NCBI RefSeq assembly: GCF_013179515.1
Contig: NZ_JABMCN010000003.1
Coordinates: forward strand, 15,821-52,870
DNA length: 37,050 nt
Reading direction: 5' to 3'
From: Pseudomonas sp. CM27
GTDB taxonomy: Bacteria > Pseudomonadota > Gammaproteobacteria > Pseudomonadales > Pseudomonadaceae
Shown here: one piece after another, positions 1 through 7,039 of the stretch
Position numbering within the stretch: position 1 is the stretch's first letter
Layout: the number at the start of each line of letters is the position of its first letter
Notes under the pieces: model-generated
Told to the model about the DNA's origin: nothing
Database searches by the model: none
Seen by the model: the letters and a program-made list of their open reading frames with translations, nothing else
Program-made: the position numbers and the translations under genes

Positions 1-196
1 TGCTGTCCCGCAGGATCGGGTAGGTGTCGGAGGCGTAGTTGGGGCAGAACAGCACCAGCGCCGGCTCGATCGACAGCGCGCTGAACGCGCTGGCGGTGAT
101 GCCGACGATGCCGCCGTCGGCGTCCAGGGTGGTGACAACCGTGACGCCGGACGGGAACGAGCCCATCACGTCTTTGTAGATGCCGGGTTCGATCAT
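1..196 (-). CDS. Flavin reductase family protein, N-terminal part (gene runs off the left edge)
   Basis: The first 65 codons of a flavin reductase-like (FMN-binding split barrel) protein are present; the rest lies beyond position 1. It begins MIEPGIYKDVMGSFPSGVT and is about two thirds identical over those 65 residues to the complete flavin reductase at 4543-5028, so the two are paralogues. The ATG at 196 follows a GAGG ribosome site and sits 13 bases after the aldehyde dehydrogenase stop, so it is the last visible gene of the 3186-to-left-edge operon. By family knowledge such proteins use NAD(P)H to reduce FMN or FAD and pass it to a partner monooxygenase. The partner may be the LLM enzyme at 3427-4467 or another oxygenase outside the window. 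The family call is firm; which oxygenase it serves is inference. Confidence 0.88.
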   Translation of the reverse strand, partial: MIEPGIYKDVMGSFPSGVTVVTTLDADGGIVGITASAFSALSIEPALVLFCPNYASDTYPILRDS

Positions 197-209
197 CTCG
201 TGCTACCTC

Positions 210-1691
210 TTAGCGCATCACAAACGGGTCGGGCATCGGCGCGGTGGACAGGTTGATCCACACGGTCTTCAGCTCGGTATAGGCCAGCACCGAATCGATG
301 CCGCTCTCACGGCCGTAGCCGCTGTTCTTGAAACCACCGATCGGTGCCATGGCCGACACGGCGCGGTAGGTGTTGACCCAGATGATCCCCGAGCGCACGT
401 CACGGGCCAGGCGATGGGCACGGCCCAGGTCGCGGGTCCAGATACCGGCCGCCAGGCCGAACTGCGAGTCGTTGGCCATCGCCAGGGCTTCTTCCTCGGT
501 CTTGAAGCGGATCACCGCTGCCACCGGGCCGAATACTTCTTCCTGCATGATGGTCATCGAGTTGCTGTCGCACTCGAACAGCGTCGGCTCGTAGAACCAG
601 CCTTCACCCTCGACCTCGGCACGCTTGCCGCCCATGTGCAGCTTGGCGCCTTCGGCCTTGGCCGCAGCGACCAGGCCTTCGACCACGGCCAACTGCTGCG
701 CGGTGGCCATCGGACCCATTTCGCTGGCGTCGTCCTGCGGGTTGCCGATGCGGATGCGCTTGGCGCGGGCGATCAAACGCTCGACGAACTCGTCGAAGAT
801 CTCGTCCTGCACCAGCAGCCGCGAGCCGGCCACGCAGCTTTGCCCGGAAGCGGCATAGATACCGGCCACTGCGCCGTTGATGGCGCTGTCCAGGTCGGCG
901 TCGGCGAAGATGATGTTCGGCGACTTGCCACCCAGCTCCAGCGACAGCTTGGCGAAGTTCTCGGCGCTGCTGCGCACCACGTGGCGGGCAGTGGCGGCGC
1001 CGCCGGTGAAGGCGATCTTGCGCACCAGCGGGTGGCGGGTAAGGGCTGCCCCGGTGCTTGGGCCGTAGCCGGTGACCACGTTGACCACACCCGGCGGGAA
1101 GCCGGCTTCGAGGGCCAGGCGGGCCAGCTCGAGGATGGTTGCCGAGGCGTGCTCGGACGGTTTCAGCACGATGGTGTTGCCCGCAGCCAGGGCCGGGGCC
1201 AGCTTGATCGCGGTGAGGTACAGCGGGCTGTTCCACGGAATGATGCCGGCGACCACGCCAATCGGCTCGTGCACGGTGTAGGCAAACAGGTCGGGCTTGT
1301 CCAGCGGCAAGGTGCCACCTTCGAGCTTGTCGGCCAGGCCTGCGGTGTAGTGGAAGAATTCGGGCAGGTAGCCGACCTGGCCGCGGGTTTCGCGGATCAG
1401 CTTGCCGTTGTCACGGCTTTCCAGCTGGGCCAGGTGCTCCTTGTTTTCGGTAATCAGATCACCCAGGCGCCGTAGCAGCTTGCCACGCGCGGTGGCGGTA
1501 ATGCTGCGCCATGCCTTGCTGTCAAAGGCACGCTGGGCGGCCTGCACGGCCAGTTCGACATCGGCTTCGTCGGCGTCGGGCAGTTGCGCCCAGGCCTGGG
1601 CGGTGGCCGGGTTGAGGCTGTCGAAGGTCTTGCCGCTTTGCGCATCGCGCCATTGGCCGTCGATGCACATCTGGAAACGAACGAGGGTCAT
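210..1691 (-). CDS. NAD(P)+-dependent aldehyde dehydrogenase
   Basis: A full-length (493 aa) ALDH-superfamily enzyme that oxidises an aldehyde to its acid in the cytoplasm. Visible motifs are IIPWNSP (Asn154), the cofactor Lys in LKPSE (Lys177), the glycine-rich FTGG turn near 229, the general base Glu252 in LELGGK and the nucleophile Cys286 in GQSCVAGSR. Its ATG overlaps the stop of the upstream alpha/beta hydrolase (ATGA), so the two are translationally coupled. In trigonelline degradation the TgnC aldehyde dehydrogenase oxidises the ring-opened aldehyde made by the TgnAB monooxygenase. An equivalent role, acting after the LLM oxygenase, is the best inference here, but the real substrate cannot be read from sequence. 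No residue is missing. Confidence 0.95.
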   Translation of the reverse strand: MTLVRFQMCIDGQWRDAQSGKTFDSLNPATAQAWAQLPDADEADVELAVQAAQRAFDSKAWRSITATARGKLLRRLGDLITENKEHLAQLESRDNGKLIRETRGQVGYLPEFFHYTAGLADKLEGGTLPLDKPDLFAYTVHEPIGVVAGIIPWNSPLYLTAIKLAPALAAGNTIVLKPSEHASATILELARLALEAGFPPGVVNVVTGYGPSTGAALTRHPLVRKIAFTGGAATARHVVRSSAENFAKLSLELGGKSPNIIFADADLDSAINGAVAGIYAASGQSCVAGSRLLVQDEIFDEFVERLIARAKRIRIGNPQDDASEMGPMATAQQLAVVEGLVAAAKAEGAKLHMGGKRAEVEGEGWFYEPTLFECDSNSMTIMQEEVFGPVAAVIRFKTEEEALAMANDSQFGLAAGIWTRDLGRAHRLARDVRSGIIWVNTYRAVSAMAPIGGFKNSGYGRESGIDSVLAYTELKTVWINLSTAPMPDPFVMR

Positions 1692-2521
1692 GCAACTATC
1701 CCCTTGGCGGATTCGGTAAGGGTGCGGGCTTGGGCGAGGAAGTCCAGCAGCATCTTGTTGACTTCACGCGGTGCTTCCACCGGCATCATATGCCGTTGCT
1801 CGGCCAGCACCACGCTGTGTGCGCCAGGGATGCTGGCGGCAAGCTGGCGGGTCATGGCCGGGGTGGAGCCCGAGTCGAGTTCGCCGGTGGCGATCAGCGT
1901 GGGCACCTGGATGCTGCCCAGGTCGCTGGCGCGGTACATGTCCTGGGTGGCAAACAGCGAGTAAGTGGTGTGGTAGCCCTGCGGGTCGTTGCTCGCCAGC
2001 ACCTGGCGAATGGCAGCGACCTGCGCCGGGTTGGCAGCCTTGTATTCACGGCTGAACCAGCGGTCGAGGGCGGCATCCACGTTTGCATCGGGGCCCAGCT
2101 CCGCGGCCTGGGCGGCGCGGGCGATAACGCCGGCACTCTGCTCGGGGGTGCGGTTGAACACGCTATTGAGCACCACCAGCGCAGCCAGGCGCTGCGGGTA
2201 ATTGAGGGCGAAGGCCCGGGCAACCAGGCCACCCATGGAAAAGCCGATCACGGTGGCCTGTGGGATCTGCAGGTGGTCGAGCAGTTCGGCAAGCTGGGCG
2301 GCATAGCCTTCCAGGTTGGTGTCGGCAGCCGGCAGGGCACTTTGGCCGTGGCCGAGCATGTCATAGGCGATGACGCGGTAGTCGTTGGCCAGGCCAACGA
2401 TCTGACCGCCCCACATTTCCTTGTTCAGGCCCACGCCGTGGATCAGTACCACGGGCTGGCCCTGGCCGACGGCAAGGTAGCTGGTGCCGGCAGGTGTGCG
2501 TTCAGCGACAGGCTGAATCAT
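1688..2521 (-). CDS. Alpha/beta-fold hydrolase (RutD/TgnD-like role)
   Basis: A 277-residue alpha/beta hydrolase. The oxyanion-hole motif VLIHGVG is at 25-31, the nucleophile elbow GFSMGG places the serine at 95, and the likely acid and base are Asp216 (GELDSG) and His244 (QRHMMP). There is no signal peptide, so it is cytoplasmic. ATG 2521 was chosen over an in-frame start 45 bases upstream because it follows an AGGAG ribosome site and the extra residues are low-complexity. It overlaps the aldehyde dehydrogenase by four bases and lies 68 bases after the DUF1185 gene. Hydrolases in this position remove the amide or carbamate left after flavin-dependent opening of N-heterocycles (RutD, TgnD); that role is inferred from context. 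It could also be an esterase or lactonase. Confidence 0.92.
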   Translation of the reverse strand: MIQPVAERTPAGTSYLAVGQGQPVVLIHGVGLNKEMWGGQIVGLANDYRVIAYDMLGHGQSALPAADTNLEGYAAQLAELLDHLQIPQATVIGFSMGGLVARAFALNYPQRLAALVVLNSVFNRTPEQSAGVIARAAQAAELGPDANVDAALDRWFSREYKAANPAQVAAIRQVLASNDPQGYHTTYSLFATQDMYRASDLGSIQVPTLIATGELDSGSTPAMTRQLAASIPGAHSVVLAEQRHMMPVEAPREVNKMLLDFLAQARTLTESAKGIVA

Positions 2522-2589
2522 GGAGGGCGCTCCTTGAAGGTCGGGCGCGGCGGGTAAGCACGCCACGCCCCGGCCCGTCTTGGTTGTTG

Positions 2590-3186
2590 TTATTGAGCGT
2601 TGGCTTTTTCGGCAGCCAGTTCTTCCAGGTCGATGTAGCGGTTGCCGATACGCGGGTGCAGGCGGCCGCCGTCGGCTGCGCCCAGGACCACGACGATTTC
2701 ATCGGCACGCGGGGCGTCTTCGATCTGCATTTCCAGGGTGATGTAGTGCGAGCGCAGGCCTTCGTCGTCCTTCTGCATCATCGGGATCTGGATCGAAGTG
2801 CCTGGGCCGCCGCGCTTGTTGGTGAAGCTCAGGTAGCTCTTGGCCTGTACCGCTTCGCGGTAATGGTTGCCGAAGCGCAGGGTGTGGATCACCGCCGAAG
2901 CGTGCTCGATCTCGCCATCGGCGCCGACCACAGCGGCTTTACCGTAGGCTTCGATCTTGTCGGCACCGCCGATGGCGGCGGTCAGGCGTTCGACCATCAG
3001 CGCGCCCAGCTCGGAGCAGTTGGCGCGAATTTCCGGCTTCAGGTCTTCAACGAAACCGCGACCGGCCCATGGGTTCTTGATCACCACGGCCAGGCCGACC
3101 ATGGTCACCGGCTTGTCGGTGGCCTTGCCGCCTTCGATGCGGGTCTCTTCGGAGTAGGTGACGATCTTGCGGATTTCGAAACTCAT
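2590..3186 (-). CDS. DUF1185 'amino acid synthesis' family protein
   Basis: A 198-residue cytoplasmic protein that I recognise as the DUF1185 family (labelled 'amino acid synthesis family protein'). No reaction is firmly established for the family as far as I know. Visible features are the start MSFEIRKIVTYSEET, a conserved-looking NPWAGRG stretch near 38-44, and a C-terminal half rich in short strands with GGPGTSIQIP. There is no signal peptide or membrane segment. ATG 3186 follows an AGGAG ribosome site; the open frame further upstream crosses the promoter and is not used. It is the first gene of the operon that also encodes the hydrolase, aldehyde dehydrogenase and second flavin reductase, so it probably handles an intermediate of the same pathway. 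Confidence 0.85.
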   Translation of the reverse strand: MSFEIRKIVTYSEETRIEGGKATDKPVTMVGLAVVIKNPWAGRGFVEDLKPEIRANCSELGALMVERLTAAIGGADKIEAYGKAAVVGADGEIEHASAVIHTLRFGNHYREAVQAKSYLSFTNKRGGPGTSIQIPMMQKDDEGLRSHYITLEMQIEDAPRADEIVVVLGAADGGRLHPRIGNRYIDLEELAAEKANAQ

Positions 3187-3225
3187 GGGTGGCTCCTGGT
3201 GAGGGTTATCAGCTCTTGTTGTCTG

Positions 3226-3253
3226 ATGGTATACCATAATATTTGTTGTGCAA
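3226..3253 (-). promoter_or_regulatory. Promoter and operator of the DUF1185-hydrolase-ALDH operon
   Basis: Reading the minus strand there is a -35 like TTGCAC (3248-3253), a 16-base spacer and a -10 like TACCAT (3226-3231). The perfect 12-base palindrome ATGGTATACCAT (3226-3237) covers the -10, so a bound protein would block RNA polymerase. Nearly the same arrangement occurs at 5085-5112, and the core TATTAYGGTATWCC occurs again at the permease promoter. GGTATACC-type palindromes are typical of FCD-type GntR regulators (VanR/NanR-like); that assignment is an inference, and no such regulator is in the window. Confidence 0.72.
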
Positions 3254-3349
3254 GAGGTGTCTGGAAATTTCTCTTGCCGGGGGACGAAAGGTGGGCTGAT
3301 GCCTTGATTTCCGTGCCGTCTGTACTGGCCTCTTCGCGGGCACCACTCG

Positions 3350-3396
3350 AAAAAAAGCCCGCTCACGCGGGCCACAAGGGCCCACGGGAGCGGGCT
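3350..3396 (-). terminator. Rho-independent terminator after the LLM monooxygenase gene
   Basis: The arms AGCCCGCTC (3356-3364) and GAGCGGGCT (3388-3396) form a perfect 9-bp stem. On the minus strand it is followed by seven T residues (A-tract at 3350-3356 on the plus strand). It lies 30 bases after the LLM gene stop and upstream of the next minus-strand promoter, which splits the catabolic cluster into two minus-strand transcripts. Confidence 0.88.
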
Positions 3397-3426
3397 GCGT
3401 CCCGCAACAATTCAGGCAATGGGAAT

Positions 3427-4467
3427 TCAGGCGAACGCCGGTACCACTTCCTTGATGAACAGCTCCAGCGACTTCTTCTTCTCGGCGTGAGGCAGACTGT
3501 TGTCGCACCAGAAGCTGAACTCGTCGACGCCGAGCTCCTGGTAGTACTTGATGCGCGCGATGATTTCTTCCGGCGTACCGATCATGGTGTTTTTGCGGAT
3601 GTTCTCCAGCTGGAACGCCGGCACTTCGGCAAACTTCGATTCCGGGCTTGGCTCAAGGAAGCCGTTGACCGGCACCGTCTTGTTGCCGAACCAGGCGTCG
3701 AAGGTGCGGTAGAAGCGCGAGATGGCCTGGGCGCCGACCTTCCAGCCTTCGGGCTCGGCCGGGCTGTGCACGTGGGTGTGACGCAACACCATCAATTGCG
3801 GGCGCGGCACGTCGGGGTTGTTGTCCAGTGCTGCCTGGAACTTGTTCTTCAGGTCCAGCACTTCTTCGTCACCCTTCATCAAGGGGGTGACCATCACGTT
3901 GCAGCCATTGGCCACGGCAAAGTTGTGCGAGTCTGGGTCGCGCGCGGCGATCCACATCGGCGGCGTAGCGTTGAATGGCTTGGGCACGCTGGTGGAGGTC
4001 GGGAACTTGTAGACTTCGCCGTCATGGGCATAGTCGCCTTCCCACAGCTTGCGCACCACCGGCACCATCTCGCGCAGCGCCTTGCCGCCGTCGGTGGCCG
4101 GCATGCCGTTGGCCATGCGGTCGAACTCGAACTGGTAAGCGCCGCGGGCCAGGCCCACTTCCATGCGACCGTTGCTGATCACGTCGAGCAGGGCGCACTC
4201 GCCCGCCACGCGAATCGGGTTCCAGAACGGCGCGATGATGGTGCCGGCGCCCAGACGAATCTTCTCGGTGCGCGCGGCCAGGTAGGCCAGCAGCGGCATC
4301 GGGCTCGGCGAAATGGTGTATTCCATGGCGTGGTGTTCGCCGATCCACACGGTGCTGAAACCGCCGTCTTCGGCCATCAGGGTCAGTTCGGTCAGGTCTT
4401 CGAACAGCTGGCGGTGGCTGACCTGTTCATCCCAACGTTCCATGTGTACGAACAACGAAAATTTCAT
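3427..4467 (-). CDS. LLM-class (luciferase-like) flavin-dependent monooxygenase
   Basis: A 346-residue luciferase-like TIM-barrel monooxygenase that needs reduced flavin from a separate reductase. It begins MKFSLFVHMERWDE, has the VWIGEHHAMEY segment (Glu44-His45-His46) characteristic of the bacterial luciferase/alkanal monooxygenase fold, and shows LGAGTIIAPFWNPIRVAGE near 73-91 and GRMEVGLARG near 100-109. Length and order fit oxygenases such as RutA and TgnB, which insert oxygen into a pyrimidine or pyridine ring and open it. The gene is 75 bases downstream of its probable partner, the flavin reductase at 4543-5028, and is followed by a strong terminator. The family is certain. Attack on an N-heterocyclic ring is inferred from neighbours (NCS1 permease, hydrolase, ALDH). 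Confidence 0.93.
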   Translation of the reverse strand: MKFSLFVHMERWDEQVSHRQLFEDLTELTLMAEDGGFSTVWIGEHHAMEYTISPSPMPLLAYLAARTEKIRLGAGTIIAPFWNPIRVAGECALLDVISNGRMEVGLARGAYQFEFDRMANGMPATDGGKALREMVPVVRKLWEGDYAHDGEVYKFPTSTSVPKPFNATPPMWIAARDPDSHNFAVANGCNVMVTPLMKGDEEVLDLKNKFQAALDNNPDVPRPQLMVLRHTHVHSPAEPEGWKVGAQAISRFYRTFDAWFGNKTVPVNGFLEPSPESKFAEVPAFQLENIRKNTMIGTPEEIIARIKYYQELGVDEFSFWCDNSLPHAEKKKSLELFIKEVVPAFA

Positions 4468-4542
4468 GTGGCTTTCCTCAACGCTTGAAAGTGGCTGGCA
4501 CCGGGCAGGGCAGGCGCCAGTTGTCTCGATTCAGAATAGGCT

Positions 4543-5028
4543 TCAGGCAAAGGCCGGCAGGCTGGCCATCTTGCCGCGGCAGTACACCATCGGCCGCGGT
4601 GCTGCTTCAGGAACGATCAGGTTGTGCACCTTGCCGACCATGATGGCGTGGTCGCCACCTTCATATTCACGCCACAATTCGCATTCGATGACGGCGGTGG
4701 CACCGGCCAGGATCGGGTTTCCCAGCTCGCTCAGGGTCCACTCGATACCGCTGGCCTTGTCCTTGCCCTTCTTGGCGAACGCATAAGCTTCGGCTTGCTG
4801 CTCACCGGACAACAGGTGAATGGCAAAACGCTTTTGCTTGATCAGTACCGGGTAGGAATCGGAAGTGTAGTTGGGGCAGAACAGCACCAGCGGCGGGTCC
4901 ATCGACAGGGAGGAGAAGGCGCTGGCGGTCAGGCCGACGACCGAGCCGTCGTCGTCCAGGGTGGTGATGACGGTTACGCCGGACGGAAAGGAGCCCAGGA
5001 CGTTCTTGTAGACGGTTGCGTCGATCAT
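4543..5028 (-). CDS. Flavin reductase, partner of the LLM monooxygenase
   Basis: A 161-residue flavin reductase-like protein of the FMN-binding split-barrel family (RutF/HpaC/TgnA type). It shows GSFPSGVTVITT (12-23), TASAFSSLSMDPPLVLFC (34-51) and the family motif GDHAIMVGKV near the C-terminus. It supplies reduced flavin to the oxygenase encoded next in the same transcript. The ATG at 5028 follows GAGGT; the open frame continues 28 codons upstream into the promoter and operator (5085-5112), so the longer start is wrong. It is a paralogue of the partial gene at 1-196. The family call is secure; pairing with the adjacent LLM protein is a strong context inference. Confidence 0.93.
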   Translation of the reverse strand: MIDATVYKNVLGSFPSGVTVITTLDDDGSVVGLTASAFSSLSMDPPLVLFCPNYTSDSYPVLIKQKRFAIHLLSGEQQAEAYAFAKKGKDKASGIEWTLSELGNPILAGATAVIECELWREYEGGDHAIMVGKVHNLIVPEAAPRPMVYCRGKMASLPAFA

Positions 5029-5084
5029 CTGGTGTACCTCTAAAAGGCTGCGGTGGTCCGCGGTTTTTATCGTTGATGTGTCTG

Positions 5085-5112
5085 ATGGTATACCGTAATA
5101 CCTATTTTGCAA
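5085..5112 (-). promoter_or_regulatory. Promoter and operator of the flavin reductase-LLM operon
   Basis: On the minus strand there is TTGCAA (-35, 5107-5112), a 16-base spacer and TACCAT (-10, 5085-5090). The operator-like palindrome ATGGTATACCGT (5085-5096) lies over the -10. A 33-base stretch here is nearly identical to the promoter at 3221-3254, differing at only a few positions, which supports common control of the two minus-strand operons. Confidence 0.72.
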
Positions 5113-5147
5113 GCGGAATTTTCACTCGCTGTTTTTCACGATGAATG

Positions 5148-5244
5148 GCTACAAGCCACGTATAACGTGGCCTGTAGCGGTGAGGAGGTTTGTCGCACGG
5201 CAGGCGCAAGCGGATCAGTGGCCATTTTTTCATGCGGATCAGTG
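5148..5244. promoter_or_regulatory. Dyad and direct repeats between the divergent promoters
   Basis: The 232-base gap between the flavin reductase and permease promoters holds an interrupted dyad (GCCACGT 5155-5161 with ACGTGGC 5165-5171, extended by CTACA 5149-5153 with TGTAG 5173-5177). It also holds an 11-base direct repeat GCGGATCAGTG at 5210-5220 and 5234-5244. No gene is apparent here. These could be extra binding sites for an activator of the permease promoter at 5245-5272, or remnants of older sequence. Function is unproven. Confidence 0.35.
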
Positions 5245-5272
5245 TTGTCAAAAGCTTGGAATACCATAATAT
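5245..5272 (+). promoter_or_regulatory. Promoter and operator of the NCS1 permease gene
   Basis: TTGTCA (5245-5250), a 16-base spacer and TAATAT (5267-5272) form a good sigma-70 promoter. Bases 5258-5271 read on the minus strand give TATTATGGTATTCC, matching the shared core TATTAYGGTATWCC at the two minus-strand promoters. ACCAT/ATGGT arms flank the -10. The repressor inferred for the enzymes would therefore also control the transporter. Confidence 0.65.
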
Positions 5273-5344
5273 GGTCCGCAGCTGAGAGGCCGCCTAGACG
5301 CGGTTTCCTTACAACGATAAAAACGACCTTTCGAGCTGAATCCT

Positions 5345-6751
5345 ATGTCCCAACCGTCATCGCAAAACCAGTTTGTCGAGAATCACACGGTCGATTACGT
5401 TCCACCTGCCGAGCGCCATGGGAAGGCGCGCGATCTGTTCACCCTCTGGTTCAGTACCAACATTGCGCCACTGCCTATCGTCACCGGCGCCATGGTGGTC
5501 CAGGTGTTCCACCTGAACCTGCTGTGGGGGCTGATCGCCATCGTGCTGGGTCATCTTGTCGGGGGCGTGGTCATCGCCCTGGCCTCTGCGCAGGGACCGC
5601 AGCTGGGCATTCCGCAGATGGTGCAGAGCCGGGGCCAGTTCGGCCGCTATGGCGCCTTGCTGATCGTGTTCTTCACCGCGCTGATCTATGTCGGCTTCTT
5701 CATCTCCAACATTGTCCTGGCAGGCAAGACCATCCACGGCATTGCACCCAGCGTGCCGATGCCAGGGGCGATCGTGATCGGTGCCCTGAGCGCCACTGCC
5801 ATTGGCGTGGTTGGCTACCGCTTCATCCATATCCTCAACCGCATCGGCACCTGGGTGATGGGCTCGGCGTTGCTGGCCGGCTTCATCATGATGTTTGTCC
5901 AGGACTTGCCGGCCGACTTCTTCAACCGCGGCGCGTTCAACCTGTCGGGCTTCATCGCCACGGTGTCGCTGGGGGTGATCTGGCAGATCAGCTTCTCGCC
6001 GTACACCTCTGACTACTCGCGCTACCTGCCGCGGGAAGTGGGCATTGCCAAGCCGTTCTGGGCGACCTACTTCGGCGCCACCCTGGGCACCATCCTGTGC
6101 TTCAGCTTTGGGGCGGTGGCGGTGCTGTGCGTGCCGGAAGGCACCGACGCGATGGATGCGGTGAAGCAGGCGACCGGCTGGCTGGGGCCGATCCTGATGG
6201 TGTTGTTCCTGCTCAACATCATCAGCCACAACGCCCTCAACCTGTACGGTGCGGTGCTGTCGATCGTCACCGCGATCCAGACCTTCGTCGCCCAGTGGAC
6301 GCCGAGCATCAAGGTGCGGGTGATCCTGGCTTCGGTGATTCTGGTGGGTTGTGGGCTGGTGGCCCTGAATGCTTCGGCGGGCTTCATCGGCCAGTTCATC
6401 GGCCTGATCCTGGCGCTGCTACTGGTGCTGGTGCCGTGGGCTTCGATCAACCTTATCGATTTCTACCTGATCAAGAAGGGCCAGTACGACATCGCCTCGA
6501 TCTTCAGTGCCGATGGCGGCATCTACGGCCGCTTCAACCACCACGCGATCATTGCCTACGCCTGCGGCATCCTGGTGCAGTTGCCGTTTGCCAATACGTC
6601 GCTGTATGTGGGTCCGTATTCGAACATTGTCGAAGGGGCTGACCTGTCGTGGCTGTTCGGCTTGCTGGTGACGGTGCCGCTGTACTACTGCCTGGCGACC
6701 CGGGGCAAGGCTGCCGAGCAGCCGGGGCGGGTGGTGAGTATCAACGACTGA
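5345..6751 (+). CDS. NCS1-family permease (purine/cytosine/hydantoin-type)
   Basis: A 468-residue inner-membrane transporter with about 12 hydrophobic segments, of the nucleobase:cation symporter-1 family. Family hallmarks are the N-terminal FTLWFSTNIAPLPIVTGA, LGIPQMVQSRGQFGRYGA and SPYTSDYSRYLP in the middle. NCS1 carriers import nucleobases, allantoin, hydantoins, nicotinate-like bases or vitamins with a proton or sodium ion. It is transcribed divergently from the flavin reductase-LLM operon with a matching operator, so it very probably imports the substrate that those enzymes open. The start at 5345 gives the usual hydrophilic N-terminus; the ribosome site is weak. Substrate is not predictable beyond a small N-heterocycle. 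Confidence 0.93.
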   Translation: MSQPSSQNQFVENHTVDYVPPAERHGKARDLFTLWFSTNIAPLPIVTGAMVVQVFHLNLLWGLIAIVLGHLVGGVVIALASAQGPQLGIPQMVQSRGQFGRYGALLIVFFTALIYVGFFISNIVLAGKTIHGIAPSVPMPGAIVIGALSATAIGVVGYRFIHILNRIGTWVMGSALLAGFIMMFVQDLPADFFNRGAFNLSGFIATVSLGVIWQISFSPYTSDYSRYLPREVGIAKPFWATYFGATLGTILCFSFGAVAVLCVPEGTDAMDAVKQATGWLGPILMVLFLLNIISHNALNLYGAVLSIVTAIQTFVAQWTPSIKVRVILASVILVGCGLVALNASAGFIGQFIGLILALLLVLVPWASINLIDFYLIKKGQYDIASIFSADGGIYGRFNHHAIIAYACGILVQLPFANTSLYVGPYSNIVEGADLSWLFGLLVTVPLYYCLATRGKAAEQPGRVVSIND

Positions 6752-6772
6752 TAGATAGAAGTTGCGGTGACA

Positions 6773-6890
6773 GGGGCTGCTTGGCAGCCCATCGCAGGCA
6801 AGCCAGCTCCTACAGGTACAGCGCAAGCCTTGGACATTGTGCAATCGGTGTAGGAGCTGGCTTGCCTGCGATGGGCCGCAAAGCGGCCCC
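6773..6890. repeat. Inverted pair of REP elements
   Basis: Two copies of a P. putida-type REP sequence face each other: 28 bases at 6787-6814 are the exact reverse complement of 6849-6876 (core TAGGAGCTGGCTTGCCTGCG). Outside each lies a further small GC hairpin (for example GGCCGCAAAGCGGCC at 6874-6888). The pair begins about 20 bases after the permease stop and probably also ends its transcript. The rest of the 288-base gap up to 7040 shows no other gene. Confidence 0.85.
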
Positions 6891-7039
6891 AGCTGTTTCA
6901 GGTCATGCGTTGTATTGCTCGACCCGGCCAGTCACACCCACTGCAAGCCGGCCGCCGCGTTGCCTGGTAAAAATGCCAATTCAACAAGCGATCATTTTTC
7001 GGCACAGTCTTGCGATCAGTAGATCGTGAAGGTGATGGA

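Noticed and set aside
3221..3225. Crc/Hfq target (AAnAAnAA) in the DUF1185 leader near GACAACAAG
   Set aside because: Only a 7 of 8 match, located around the transcription start and far from the ribosome site, so it is not convincing.
2494..4488. 664-codon open frame on the plus strand
   Set aside because: It is the antisense shadow of the DUF1185, LLM and neighbouring genes; high GC keeps the frame open. Its product has no domain and is full of His/Gln/Gly runs.
5278..5310. CTGAGAGG sequence in the permease leader suggestive of a TPP riboswitch
   Set aside because: The rest of the THI-box consensus (the second conserved arm and spacing) is absent, and the leader is only about 70 bases long.
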